A stretch of 42,547 bases of DNA from Clostridium sp. (GCA_023664775.1 JAMPEW010000024.1:1-42547); one strand, 5' to 3'. Positions 18,311-26,636 are shown, numbered from the stretch's first letter. Numbers and translations are program-made. The notes: generated by a model not told the origin, from the sequence alone.

Positions 18311-18485
18311 GGACAGAAAGGCACGTTTGTTATGCCAAATGCAAAAATATTTATCACACCATTGTTGACAAGAAGATTATCTTCTCTTATATATTATATA
18401 ATAATATAAGTCCTATAAATAGGTCACTTATGCATAAATTTCAAATTTATTATAAGTACCTTCATCACTCTTTATACAGCCACAG

Positions 18486-18502
18486 CTTTACTTCCACTTT
18501 GG
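18486..18502 (-). ncRNA. CRISPR-repeat-like motif; candidate crRNA-like regulatory RNA
   Basis: On the plus strand this reads CTTTAC then TTCCACTTTGG, the first 18 bases of the array repeat with one A deleted, followed by GGGGC where the repeat has C. On the minus strand it is the 3' half of the repeat, including a handle AAGTAAAG. The sequence that would act as the guide starts CTGTGGCTGTATAAAG. It is about 9.6 kb from the array and lies upstream of the cas regulator. Stand-alone repeat-like sequences near type I cas operons are known to make CreA/CreR-type RNAs that direct Cascade to repress a toxin or cas promoter. No matching target was found by eye. Confidence 0.45.
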
Positions 18503-18526
18503 GGCGAAGCCTAGCAGGATTTTTAA

Positions 18527-18568
18527 TTCTACCTATAGGAAATTCGAGGAATTTCCTATAAAGTAGAA
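18527..18568. repeat. Long inverted repeat
   Basis: TATAGGAAATTC and GAATTTCCTATA pair perfectly around a three-base loop, extended outward by TTCTAC/GTAGAA with small bulges. It could be an RNA hairpin or the end of a small palindromic mobile element. Confidence 0.7.
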
Positions 18569-18596
18569 AAAGCACCCACGTTAGCGTGGATGCTTT
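18569..18596 (-). terminator. Intrinsic terminator of the membrane-anchored protein gene
   Basis: AAAGCATCCACG and CGTGGGTGCTTT pair on the minus strand, followed by a run of T. It is about 60 bases past the stop at 18654. Confidence 0.75.
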
Positions 18597-18653
18597 CAAT
18601 CAGCAATTGCCTATCCATTTACATCTATATCTTTACAGAAATCCATTCCTATC

Positions 18654-19361
18654 TTATTCAACCCCATTTGTCGTCTGTGTCAATTGACCCGCTTCCATCT
18701 TATCAAGCCTTGCTTCTTTCCGATACCGAACCACAACCAAAACAATTGCCAACAAAATAAGTACAAATGAAATGGCAGTCATAACATACATGACAGACAC
18801 ATCCGCAGGTCCGTAAAGCACAAGGCATTCTCCGTCAGAGTAGACAGAAATCATTTCTTCTATTTCGCTATCTGTATACCCCATTTCTTTTAGCCCGTCC
18901 CGAAATGCATCTTCCAGTCCGTCCAGTTGCTTTTCCATTTTTACTGCTGTACCTTCAAAATGTACTGTGGTCTTTGGAAATTCGCCGCCCATCAGGTAAG
19001 CTTCCGTTTCTGCGGTTAAGGTTTTCATGGCACTCAAATCGTCCTTGCGGACATAGATTGCCGCTACGCCCTGCTCTCCTACAGGAATTAAATAATAATA
19101 ACCTGTCGTTTTGGAGGCTGTCCTGGAATTTTCATATTGTGTATAGCTTTCCTGCGATGCAAAGCTTCCAAAACTGTAATAAATGTCGCCTTTAATATGC
19201 TGTCCTTTCTTCAAGCCGTCCTCCAGTACCTCATCATAATCATGAGCAGGCATAAAAAGCTGTGGAAATGTATTGCTCCTTATCAGTGAGACAAGCAAAA
19301 TAATCCCAATAAACAAAAGTATCAGTGAAGCTCTTGAAAAACTTTTCATTAATCGTTTCAT
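18654..19361 (-). CDS. Membrane-anchored protein of unknown function (DUF6709-like)
   Basis: 235 residues with an N-terminal membrane segment (about 11-30, SLILLFIGIILLVSLI-like) and a second near the C-terminus (about 190-213, VMTAISFVLILLAIVLVVV), leaving a roughly 150-residue domain that is probably outside the membrane between them. A short basic tail follows. The layout and motifs such as KGDIYYSFGSFA and TTGYYYLIPVG recall a family common in Lachnospiraceae (DUF6709), but this assignment is from memory and tentative. It has its own terminator and is preceded by a tandem-repeat region, so it is probably a single-gene unit with its own control. Confidence 0.65.
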   Translation of the reverse strand: MKRLMKSFSRASLILLFIGIILLVSLIRSNTFPQLFMPAHDYDEVLEDGLKKGQHIKGDIYYSFGSFASQESYTQYENSRTASKTTGYYYLIPVGEQGVAAIYVRKDDLSAMKTLTAETEAYLMGGEFPKTTVHFEGTAVKMEKQLDGLEDAFRDGLKEMGYTDSEIEEMISVYSDGECLVLYGPADVSVMYVMTAISFVLILLAIVLVVVRYRKEARLDKMEAGQLTQTTNGVE

Positions 19362-19425
19362 AATCGTATCTACCTTTCATTTTTTCATTTATTTTATATT
19401 ACATCTTAATAAATTACAAAAATGC

Positions 19426-19518
19426 CTTATCACAATTTTGTAATCCACAAAGATGTCTTATCACAATTTTGTAATCCACAAAGATGTTTTATCATCATTT
19501 TGTAATTCACAAAAACAC
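19426..19518. repeat. Three tandem copies of a 31-bp unit
   Basis: Copies at 19426-19456 and 19457-19487 are identical; the third, 19488-19518, has several changes. The unit contains CACAATTTTGTAATCCACAA. On the minus strand GATTACAAAATTGTGAT is an imperfect palindrome and might be an operator. The stretch lies 65-160 bases upstream of the membrane-anchored protein gene. No gene is seen in 19362-19637. Confidence 0.8.
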
Positions 19519-19637
19519 GGTACGCTGATTTTGATATTTTCATATAGTACCATATCGTCAATCAAAGACTGGCGATATGCTATTTGTGATGCTTTTTCGC
19601 AAAGTATAATATGCGTTTGCTCATATTATATCATCTG

Positions 19638-20252
19638 TTACTTCATCTTCTTAATATATTCAACAATAAAATCCACATTATCCTCAATGCTCATCAGGCT
19701 GCTGTTAATAAATACATCGTAGCTGTCAAGTGCGCCCCACTTCTTTGAGGTGTAGAAATTGTAATAGGACGCCCTCGCCTTATCCTCCTTGTTGATTTGT
19801 GATTTTGCCTTGTCGTAGGTAAGATTAAACCGTTCCATTACCGTTTCAATACGCTTTTCCAATGGGGCATGTATAAACAGGCTTACTTTGTTTGGATTTT
19901 TCCGGAGGGCATAATCAGCGCATCTTCCAACTATGACACAAGGACCTTCCTCGCCTATCTTGTTTACCGTATCAAAGGTTGCCTGAAATGCCTTTTGGCT
20001 AAGGTCAGTCTGATAGCCTCCCGAAGTAAAGCCAAAGCTGTATGGATCCATGACGATTGAGTACAGAAAGCTTCTGGAAGGTCTTTCATCCAATGTTTTC
20101 AGCACTGCCTCGCTCATGCCGCTGTTTTTTGCCGTTTCATTTAAAAGCTCCTTATCGTAAAATGGTATGCCGAGCTTTGTTGCAAGCTCACGTCCGATTT
20201 CCCTTCCGTTGCTTCCAAACTGTCTGCCGATTGTAATAATTTTGTTTGCCAT
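19638..20252 (-). CDS. Cytidylate kinase-like family protein
   Basis: 204 residues. The N-terminus IITIGRQFGSNGREIGRELA is the P-loop of the cytidylate kinase-like family (Cytidylate_kin2), where the usual Walker A is GRQFGSGGREIG. Other family signatures are FYDKELLNETA, VIVGRCADYALRK and the lid-like EKRIETVMERFNL. The family is abundant in Clostridia and thought to phosphorylate a nucleotide or other small substrate; the real substrate is not known. The start at 20252 has AAGGGGG upstream. It is the last gene of the run from patatin leftwards, separated from it by a highly structured spacer. Confidence 0.85.
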   Translation of the reverse strand: MANKIITIGRQFGSNGREIGRELATKLGIPFYDKELLNETAKNSGMSEAVLKTLDERPSRSFLYSIVMDPYSFGFTSGGYQTDLSQKAFQATFDTVNKIGEEGPCVIVGRCADYALRKNPNKVSLFIHAPLEKRIETVMERFNLTYDKAKSQINKEDKARASYYNFYTSKKWGALDSYDVFINSSLMSIEDNVDFIVEYIKKMK

Positions 20253-20273
20253 AAAAATACCCCCTTTTCTTTG

Positions 20274-20382
20274 AACGTTGCCACATCCTAATTTTGCTTC
20301 GCAATATGTTCCGATTTACGAAGTAAATCGAGAACCTTAAAGCGGCAACGCTGCATGTCAAGTTTTCATAGAAAACTTGACA
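20274..20382. repeat. Structured intergenic element with nested hairpins
   Basis: An outer pair CGTTGCC (20276-20282) / GGCAACG (20344-20350) encloses a hairpin TTGC-TTC-GCAA and another GATTTAC-GAA-GTAAATC. Next to it TGTCAAGTTTTC and GAAAACTTGACA (20356-20382) form a 12-bp stem with a three-base loop. It could act as a terminator/processing site or be a small interspersed repeat. Confidence 0.7.
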
Positions 20383-20388
20383 CAACCT

Positions 20389-21360
20389 TTAATAATTCTC
20401 AAATTTCTTTGCAAGCGCATTAAATTTATCTATATTGGAGCTTACCCTCGCCTCCACGCTTTTTATTGTTGACTGCGTTTTTAACCGCATCATAATCTCA
20501 TCATGGTCTATTTTTGCAAGTGCAGACTCCATCTTTATGTAGTTTTCATCCATGTTAAATTTTGTTTTAATGGAACGAATCCCGTCCTTTTCACCAAGCA
20601 TCTGCCTGTAATCGATTGATTTTGAGGAAAAATCCAGTGTACCGTCCACAAGATTTCCAAGGTCATAGCTTGGGTATATTGTAACAAAATGTGCATCCGG
20701 CCACTTGGAGGCGTCAAATATTTTGCCGTGTGTTAAGCCGATAACAATAAACTCACGTATTCCTGCATCGTAGAGAGGCTTTACAGGCTCATTGTCACAT
20801 ATGCCGCCGTCCCTGTAATATCCTCCGTTAAATTCCACTGCCTCATATACAATCGGAAGCGCTGTCGAGGCGAGAAGAATTTTCTTTATGTTATCCTCAT
20901 CATAATCCTTTAAACGGGCATATTCAGGCTTTGGTGCAACATTGTTTATGGAATTGTAAAGCTCCACGCTTTCCGCATTCGTTCCGTTTGCATCGCCAAT
21001 TCTGCACATGGCAGCATAAATGTCATACGGCGTGGCAATCAGCTTCTGAAAGTCAAGATATTTGGAAATCATTGCAAGCATTTCTTCCCTTGAAAAATAG
21101 AAACGTCCATCTACAAGCATTTCAAGGTCAACGTCAAATACCGTTTCCATATCGATATCCTTCCATGCGTCATACATAAGCTGTATGTCGTCCATTGCAT
21201 AAAGCATTGCATTTACGGCACCGATTGACACGCCCGATATTGCGCTTACCTCCTCAAGCAGTCCGTTTTCCTTGAGTGCCTTTAAAACGCCTATCTGATA
21301 GGCGCCCTTGCCCCCGCCGCCTGAAAGCACAAGTCCTGTGCCCAATTTTTTTTCTGCCAT
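20389..21360 (-). CDS. Patatin-like phospholipase
   Basis: 323 residues. The oxyanion loop is SGGGGKGAYQIGVLKALKE (near residues 10-28), the nucleophile serine is in SGVSIGAVNA (GxSxG, S about 48), and the partner aspartate is in YYRDGGICDNEP. These are the Ser-Asp dyad and motifs of patatin acyl hydrolases. No signal peptide is visible, so it is probably cytoplasmic. The ATG at 21360, after GGGAGG, is chosen over an upstream in-frame start at 21396. It follows the VWA gene by about 70 bases and may share its transcript. The lipid substrate cannot be read from sequence. Confidence 0.92.
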   Translation of the reverse strand: MAEKKLGTGLVLSGGGGKGAYQIGVLKALKENGLLEEVSAISGVSIGAVNAMLYAMDDIQLMYDAWKDIDMETVFDVDLEMLVDGRFYFSREEMLAMISKYLDFQKLIATPYDIYAAMCRIGDANGTNAESVELYNSINNVAPKPEYARLKDYDEDNIKKILLASTALPIVYEAVEFNGGYYRDGGICDNEPVKPLYDAGIREFIVIGLTHGKIFDASKWPDAHFVTIYPSYDLGNLVDGTLDFSSKSIDYRQMLGEKDGIRSIKTKFNMDENYIKMESALAKIDHDEIMMRLKTQSTIKSVEARVSSNIDKFNALAKKFENY

Positions 21361-21433
21361 TTCAGTAACCTCCCATAAAAGTATATGAATTTTCACCTAT
21401 AGTTTATATATTCATAAGAGATGAGGAAATTGC

Positions 21434-22630
21434 TTACCTCGGCGCCATAAGCTTTGTAATTGCCTCCTTGAGCCCTTCAACCGTAAGCGGGTACATATCA
21501 TATATTTCCCCTAAGGTCCGTTCTGACTCCATCCATGCAAGAGAATTTAATTTGCCATGAAATCTCGGATTCAGCCATACCGCCTTCTTATATTTCTCAC
21601 GAAACATTTTATTCCATTCATAGCCGCTTCGTCCATCATTGGGACCTCGGTAATTTCCGTTAATATCGAAAAGCTCCTCCGGCGCCATCTGTGCATCGCC
21701 TACGATGATTACCTTGTAATCCTTGTCCGTGTGGCGGAACAAATCGTCCAAATCAATCCAGTTGCCATACTCACACTCTGCGTCCTTATAGACCTTGCTG
21801 TATATGCAATTGTGAAAATAATAGGTTTTTACGTCCTTAAAATGATTTGCCTTGTGAACTGCCTGAAATAAATCGTTGCACATTTCGGCAAAGGGCATCA
21901 TCGTGCCGCCGCAGTCAAAAAGCAAAAGAAGCTTTACGGAATTTTTCCTTGGCTTGTCAAATTCAAGCTGAAGATACCCGCCGTTGTTGCAGGTGCTGTC
22001 TATTGTTTTGTCAAGGTCAAGCTCCGTTTTTGCCACGTCAAGCCTTGCAGAAAACTGGCGAAGCTTTCGGAAGGCAACCTGAAACTGACGGATATCTAAG
22101 GTCTTGTCGTGCCTGAAATCCGCATATTTACGCTCTCCCATAACCTGAAATGCAGAACGCATGCCTGTCTGTCCGCTGACACGAAGCCCGCCCGGATTGC
22201 GTCCGTCATGTCCAAAGGCTGAGCCGCCGCTTGTTCCGATCCAATAGTTTCCGCCGTTATGCTCCTCCTTCTGCTCTGTCACGCGCTCACGGAACATACG
22301 CTTTGTCTCGTTCATGTCGACCTGCCTGTCAAAGCTGTAAATATCCTTATTTAATTTGCTTGTGTCCATCTCGCCCTTGTCAAGAAATTTAAGAATATCC
22401 GCAGGGAGCTGTTCTTCGGCATGGATATTTTTAAAATACTCCATAAAGGCAATGTCAAACTTATCGTAGTCCGACTCTGTCTTTACAAGTATCATACGCC
22501 CAAGGTTGTACATGCCCTCCAAGGAAGAATGGGCAAGCCCCCTGTCAAGGGCGTCCATAAATGTAATCCACTCCGTCATGGATATTTTTAAGCCTTTTTC
22601 CCTACATACATATAAAAAATCTGTAAACAC
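21434..22630 (-). CDS. VWA domain protein (CoxE-like), partner of MoxR ATPase
   Basis: 398 residues. The C-terminal half has the von Willebrand A fold: KLLLLFDCGGTMMPFAEMC is the MIDAS strand, with DxGGT in place of the classic DxSxS, and DKDYKVIIVGDAQMAPEELF is the later MIDAS strand. The N-terminal half is helical with a DRQVDMNETKRMFRERV region. The start is a GTG at 22630, spaced seven bases from AAGGAG. MoxR-VWA pairs act as chaperone-like remodelling systems for metalloproteins or complexes; the client here is unknown. MoxR is encoded directly upstream. Confidence 0.88.
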   Translation of the reverse strand: MFTDFLYVCREKGLKISMTEWITFMDALDRGLAHSSLEGMYNLGRMILVKTESDYDKFDIAFMEYFKNIHAEEQLPADILKFLDKGEMDTSKLNKDIYSFDRQVDMNETKRMFRERVTEQKEEHNGGNYWIGTSGGSAFGHDGRNPGGLRVSGQTGMRSAFQVMGERKYADFRHDKTLDIRQFQVAFRKLRQFSARLDVAKTELDLDKTIDSTCNNGGYLQLEFDKPRKNSVKLLLLFDCGGTMMPFAEMCNDLFQAVHKANHFKDVKTYYFHNCIYSKVYKDAECEYGNWIDLDDLFRHTDKDYKVIIVGDAQMAPEELFDINGNYRGPNDGRSGYEWNKMFREKYKKAVWLNPRFHGKLNSLAWMESERTLGEIYDMYPLTVEGLKEAITKLMAPR

Positions 22631-22660
22631 GCATAAACTCCTTATTATTGTTCATTAGAG

Positions 22661-22701
22661 ATGAGCAAAACGTATTATTTCTAAAACCAAGTTTTGCTCA
22701 T
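22661..22701. repeat. Inverted repeat between moxR and the VWA gene
   Basis: ATGAGCAAAAC (22661-22671) and GTTTTGCTCAT (22691-22701) are perfect 11-base arms around 19 bases. In the minus-strand transcript this would form a hairpin between two cotranscribed genes, possibly tuning the ratio of their products; there is no T-run typical of a terminator. Confidence 0.65.
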
Positions 22702-22730
22702 GGCTATTGCTCATTCATCAAGCTAAAAAA

Positions 22731-23546
22731 TTAAAACCGTTTCTTTTTTACCGTTTCTATGTCCTCGTCCTTCTTAATCAGCACCCCAAGGTAAGGGAGC
22801 TTTTCACGCAAGGTTTCCGGGTCCATTCCACCAACCATAAGGGCATTCAGCCAGTCAATCAGCTCAGAGGTGCTCGGCTTTTTCCGTACCTCCTTGATGC
22901 TTCTAATCCAGTAGAACGTGTCCATGGCATGCTTTAAAAGGTTCTCGTCCATATGCTCAAAATGCACATTTACGATTTCCTCCATCTCCTCCTTTTCAGG
23001 GAAGCTGATATAGTGGAAAATGCACCGCCGTAGGAATGCGTCAGGCAGCTCCTTCTCGGCATTTGAGGTAATAATTACAATCGGTCTTGTCTTTGCCTTT
23101 ATTGTCTCCTTTGTCTCATGGATGTAAAACTCCATTTTATCAAGCTCCCACAAAAGGTCATTTGGAAACTCAATATCTGCCTTGTCTATCTCGTCAATCA
23201 GAAGAATAACCTGCTCCTCGGACTTAAATGCCTCGCCAAGCTTTCCAAGCTTGATATATCTTGCTATGTCGTCAACGCCCTCCTCGCCGAACTGGCTGTC
23301 ATAAAGGCGCTGTATTGTGTCGTAAACATAAAGTCCGTCCTGTGCCTTTGTTGTTGATTTGATGTTCCAAATAAAAAGCTTCATGCCAAATGCCTGGCTG
23401 ATTGCCTCTGCAAGCATTGTTTTTCCTGTTCCCGGCTCTCCCTTAATCAGCAGGGGCTTCTCCAGTGTCCTTGCCACATCAACGGCAGCCATAAGCTCCG
23501 GCGATGCCACATACTGCTTTGAACCTGTAAATTTCATGTCTGACAT
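22731..23546 (-). CDS. MoxR-family AAA+ ATPase
   Basis: 271 residues with Walker A GEPGTGKT (36-43), Walker B ILLIDEIDKAD (about 114-124), sensor 1 IVITSNAEKELPDAFLRRC including the arginine finger, and a small C-terminal lid (RKKPSTSELIDWLNAL). This is the MoxR AAA ATPase class that works with VWA proteins. The start at 23546 has AAGGAGAATAACGT upstream. It is the gene before the VWA protein and follows proA after about 30 bases, so it may be on the proline transcript. Confidence 0.92.
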   Translation of the reverse strand: MSDMKFTGSKQYVASPELMAAVDVARTLEKPLLIKGEPGTGKTMLAEAISQAFGMKLFIWNIKSTTKAQDGLYVYDTIQRLYDSQFGEEGVDDIARYIKLGKLGEAFKSEEQVILLIDEIDKADIEFPNDLLWELDKMEFYIHETKETIKAKTRPIVIITSNAEKELPDAFLRRCIFHYISFPEKEEMEEIVNVHFEHMDENLLKHAMDTFYWIRSIKEVRKKPSTSELIDWLNALMVGGMDPETLREKLPYLGVLIKKDEDIETVKKKRF

Positions 23547-23575
23547 ACGTTATTCTCCTTGTTTTTTATTTTTAA

Positions 23576-24817
23576 TCATGCTCTGATTTGTCCATTGCCA
23601 TATATAATATATTTTGTTGACGTGAGCGCAAGCAATCCCATTGGTCCCCTTGCATGAAGCTTTTGGGTGGAAATTCCTATCTCTGCGCCGAAGCCGAACA
23701 TAAAGCCGTCAGTAAATCTAGTGGACGCATTTACATAGACACATGCGGAATCAATTTCTGCCAAAAATCGCTGTGCGTTTTCATAGCTCTCAGTTATAAT
23801 TGCCTCCGAATGTCCCGTGCTGTAGTTATTGATGTGGTCGATTGCCTCGTCAAGGCTGTCTACAACCTTTGCCGATATAATCTTTGCCAGATATTCTGTC
23901 CCGTAATCCTCCTCGGATGCAGGAATAATGTAGTCCGAAAGTGAAACAGCTCGTGCGTCCCCTCTCATCTCACACGCATTCTCCTTTAACAGGTCGGCAA
24001 TAAGCGGAATTGCCTTGTCGGCAATATCCTTGTGTATCACAAGGGATTCACAGGCATTGCACACGCCAAGCCTTTGAAGCTTTGCATTTTTTATAATCGG
24101 CAGCGCCTTTTCCATGTCTGCACTTTTATCTATGTAAATGTGGCAGTTGCCTGTTCCTGTTTCTATAACCGGAACGGTTGCATTTTCAACAATTGTTTTG
24201 ATAAGCCCCGCTCCCCCTCTTGGTATCAGCAAATCAACATACTCATTCAGCCGCATAAACTGCTTTGCAAGCTCCCTGTCCGTATTCTCAATGAGAGAAA
24301 CAGCGTCCTCGGTCACGTTGCATGCCGCAAGGGTCTGTCTGATTACACCCACAAGTGCAATATTGGAATGGATGCAGTCGCTTCCGCCTCTCAAAATAAC
24401 GGCATTTCCAGTTTTAAAGCACAATGCAAAGCCGTCTACCGTAACATTTGGACGTGACTCGTAGATAAAGCCTATCACGCCTATGGGAACTCTTTTTTGA
24501 CCAATCAGAAGCCCGTTCGGACGCTCCTTCATGGACAGCACCTCCCCGATTGGGTCATCAAGCGCTGCCACCTGTCTTACGCCCTCTGCCATATCCGCTA
24601 ACCTTTCCCTTGTGAGCAGCAGACGGTCAAGAAGCGCCTCAGACATGCCGTTCTTTTTTGCCGCTTCCATGTCAATGGAGTTGGCAGCTATGATTTCATC
24701 TGCTTTTTTAATCAGTGCATCTGCCACGGCAAGCAGTGCATCGTTCTTTTCAGTCTGTCCAAGCTTTGCAAGGCTTCTTGAAGCCGCCTTCGCTTTTTTA
24801 CCAAGCTCATTTAACAT
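23576..24817 (-). CDS. proA: Glutamate-5-semialdehyde dehydrogenase (gamma-glutamyl phosphate reductase)
   Basis: 413 residues, the full family length. It reduces gamma-glutamyl phosphate to glutamate semialdehyde with NADPH in proline synthesis. Aldehyde dehydrogenase fold features are visible: [20 protein letters not shown], the GGSDCIHSN nucleotide-binding turn, IPRGGAGLI, and the catalytic cysteine in [15 protein letters not shown]. It is separated from proB by the small DUF896 gene and the 5-formyl-THF cyclo-ligase but in the same direction, so the two proline enzymes are probably co-expressed. Confidence 0.96.
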   Translation of the reverse strand: MLNELGKKAKAASRSLAKLGQTEKNDALLAVADALIKKADEIIAANSIDMEAAKKNGMSEALLDRLLLTRERLADMAEGVRQVAALDDPIGEVLSMKERPNGLLIGQKRVPIGVIGFIYESRPNVTVDGFALCFKTGNAVILRGGSDCIHSNIALVGVIRQTLAACNVTEDAVSLIENTDRELAKQFMRLNEYVDLLIPRGGAGLIKTIVENATVPVIETGTGNCHIYIDKSADMEKALPIIKNAKLQRLGVCNACESLVIHKDIADKAIPLIADLLKENACEMRGDARAVSLSDYIIPASEEDYGTEYLAKIISAKVVDSLDEAIDHINNYSTGHSEAIITESYENAQRFLAEIDSACVYVNASTRFTDGFMFGFGAEIGISTQKLHARGPMGLLALTSTKYIIYGNGQIRA

Positions 24818-24884
24818 TTATATGTCCTCTTTTCCTAGTATTGTTTACATAAAATTATTATTGGTTACTAATTATATTACAGTT

Positions 24885-25463
24885 CTATTCATTGCTTATA
24901 ATAATATCCGGTTTTACATCATGCGCCTCCACAGGAAGCTCCTCCACAAGCTGCTCCAAAAAGCACACGGCAGCCTTCCTGCACATAGGATATTTTTCAA
25001 GATATGTGTCATAATAGCCTCCACCATAGCCCAGCCTTCCGCCATCCCTTGAAAATGCCACACCGGGCATGACAACAAGGGTTTTTTCATTTGGCATAAG
25101 CTTCTTTTTGCCTGTTGGCTCCGGTATGTTAAATGCCCCTAATGCAATGCTGTCTTTTCCCTCATACAAATAAAAATCCATGGTTTTATCAATAATTTTA
25201 GGTAAATACATTTTGCGTGTTTGCCCTGATTCAGCGTCCATGCTTTTATTTTGTAAAGTATAATCTGCCGATAAAAGCTCTGTCACGTCCACCTCATGAT
25301 TGATTGGCATGTAAAGGCAGATGCTTTCGGCTGTCTGATACAAGTGGCAGCTTTTCAGCCTTTCACATATGATATGTGATGCTTCCCTGACGTATCTATC
25401 ATCCAAGGAGCGCCTTATGGCAAGCATTTTTTTTCGTATTTCTTTTTTTGCTATGTTCTTCAT
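24885..25463 (-). CDS. 5-formyltetrahydrofolate cyclo-ligase
   Basis: 192 residues. The N-terminal KKEIRKKMLAIRRSL helix, the CLYMPINHEVDVTEL strand and the C-terminal GGRLGYGGGYYDTYLEKYP motif are those of 5-FCL (MTHFS family), the ATP-dependent enzyme converting 5-formyl-THF to 5,10-methenyl-THF. The start codon overlaps the stop of the DUF896 gene (25460-25463), implying translational coupling. Confidence 0.93.
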   Translation of the reverse strand: MKNIAKKEIRKKMLAIRRSLDDRYVREASHIICERLKSCHLYQTAESICLYMPINHEVDVTELLSADYTLQNKSMDAESGQTRKMYLPKIIDKTMDFYLYEGKDSIALGAFNIPEPTGKKKLMPNEKTLVVMPGVAFSRDGGRLGYGGGYYDTYLEKYPMCRKAAVCFLEQLVEELPVEAHDVKPDIIISNE

Positions 25464-25684
25464 TCAGCCTTTTTCCTTTTGGGAATGTCCTTCGCATGGG
25501 TAATGGAGCCGTCCTTTTCCTTAATATCCACCGTATCAAGGGTTCCTCTCAGGTTTCTTTTAAAATCCTCTATATACTCACGCCGTAATGCCTGCTGCTC
25601 CTCCTGTTCTTCGGGAGTAAGCCCCTCCTCGCTTTTGCTCTTTTTATATAATGCATTAATTCTCTGTATCTTTTCCTCGTTCAT
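25460..25684 (-). CDS. DUF896 (YnzC-like) small protein
   Basis: 74 residues: EKIQRINALYKKSKSEEGLT, PEEQEEQQALRREYIEDFK and NLRGTLDTVDI match the DUF896 family of short helical-hairpin proteins (YnzC type). AGAGGGAAGC precedes the ATG. The role is not settled; some members are linked to the SOS-regulated division region, but here it sits between proB and a folate gene with overlapping ends. Confidence 0.92.
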   Translation of the reverse strand: MNEEKIQRINALYKKSKSEEGLTPEEQEEQQALRREYIEDFKRNLRGTLDTVDIKEKDGSITHAKDIPKRKKAE

Positions 25685-25699
25685 GCTTCCCTCTACATA

Positions 25700-26551
25700 T
25701 TACATAAGATATTTCTTGCCCACGATAAAATCAACCGTATCAAAATCCTCGCTGTCATGGGCTAAAAACAGCGTTCCTACGTCCTCTCCGTCTATCAGTG
25801 CATTGATAAGGCTGGGGCTGCCTGCATCTATGATTGCCATATCAGCGCCTGAGTCCGTTGCAATTCTTGCAGCGGCTATCTTTGTTGCCATTCCGCCCGT
25901 TCCGTACATGGTGTTTGACCCCTTTGCCATAGCCTTAAATTCATCTGTAATCTGTTCAACAACAGATAATTTTTCCGCATCAGGATTTTTGTGTGGGTCG
26001 TCTGTGTAAAAGCCATCTATGTCCGTGAGCAAAATGAGCAAATCTGCATTGATAAGATGTGCAACAATGGCTGAAAGCGTATCATTGTCGCCAAATTCAA
26101 TTTCCTCTGTTGCAACCGTGTCATTTTCATTTACAACAGGAATCACGTCCTGCTGCAACAGCTCATTCATCGTATTGACAGCATTTCGGCGGCGCTCATC
26201 ATTTGTGATACAGTCAAAGGTAATAAGCACCTGTGCTGCCATATGGTTGTATTCCATAAAAAGCTTCTGATACATCATCATAAGCTGCCCCTGCCCCACA
26301 GCGGCACATGCCTGCTTTAACGATACGGTTTTTGGCTTGTTTTTCAGCCCCAAAGCCTGCGTGCCTACGCCGATTGCCCCTGATGATACAAGAACAACAT
26401 CCTTATCCTGATTTTTCAGGTCGCATATAATTCTTACAAGCTGCTCAAGCTTTCTGAAATCCACGCCGCCTGTTTCCTCATGTATCAGTGAGGATGAGCC
26501 TATCTTAATCACTATTTTTTTCTTATCCTTCAGTCGTTTTCTGTAATCCAT
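25700..26551 (-). CDS. proB: Glutamate 5-kinase
   Basis: 283 residues from the ATG at 26551, chosen for its AGAGGAAACGAAA ribosome binding site (an in-frame ATG lies at 26569). It phosphorylates glutamate in the first step of proline synthesis. Amino acid kinase motifs: IVIKIGSSSL (residues 13-22), VLVSSGAIGVG, VINENDTVA-type sequence written VVNENDTVATEEIEFGDND, and GTGGMATKI. The protein ends after the kinase domain, so it lacks the C-terminal PUA domain of the E. coli enzyme, as in a number of other Firmicutes. Confidence 0.95.
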   Translation of the reverse strand: MDYRKRLKDKKKIVIKIGSSSLIHEETGGVDFRKLEQLVRIICDLKNQDKDVVLVSSGAIGVGTQALGLKNKPKTVSLKQACAAVGQGQLMMMYQKLFMEYNHMAAQVLITFDCITNDERRRNAVNTMNELLQQDVIPVVNENDTVATEEIEFGDNDTLSAIVAHLINADLLILLTDIDGFYTDDPHKNPDAEKLSVVEQITDEFKAMAKGSNTMYGTGGMATKIAAARIATDSGADMAIIDAGSPSLINALIDGEDVGTLFLAHDSEDFDTVDFIVGKKYLM

Positions 26552-26636
26552 TTTCGTTTCCTCTATCATTTGAATCTAAGTTTTTTTGATTTGTTTTATA
26601 AACAGCTTAGCACACTGAAACATCATAGCTTTACAA

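Larger units (their letters stand above)
18252..18653. other. Gene-poor regulatory region upstream of the cas regulator
   Basis: No protein gene. It contains, left to right: a repeat-like motif on the plus strand (18288-18310); a minus-strand -35-like TTGTCA at 18371-18366; an inverted repeat AGAAGAT/ATCTTCT near 18372-18386; an operator-like GTCACTTATGCA (18423-18434); a 17-base near copy of the CRISPR repeat (18486-18502); a long hairpin (18527-18568); and a terminator (18569-18596) ending the gene to the right. Confidence 0.7.
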
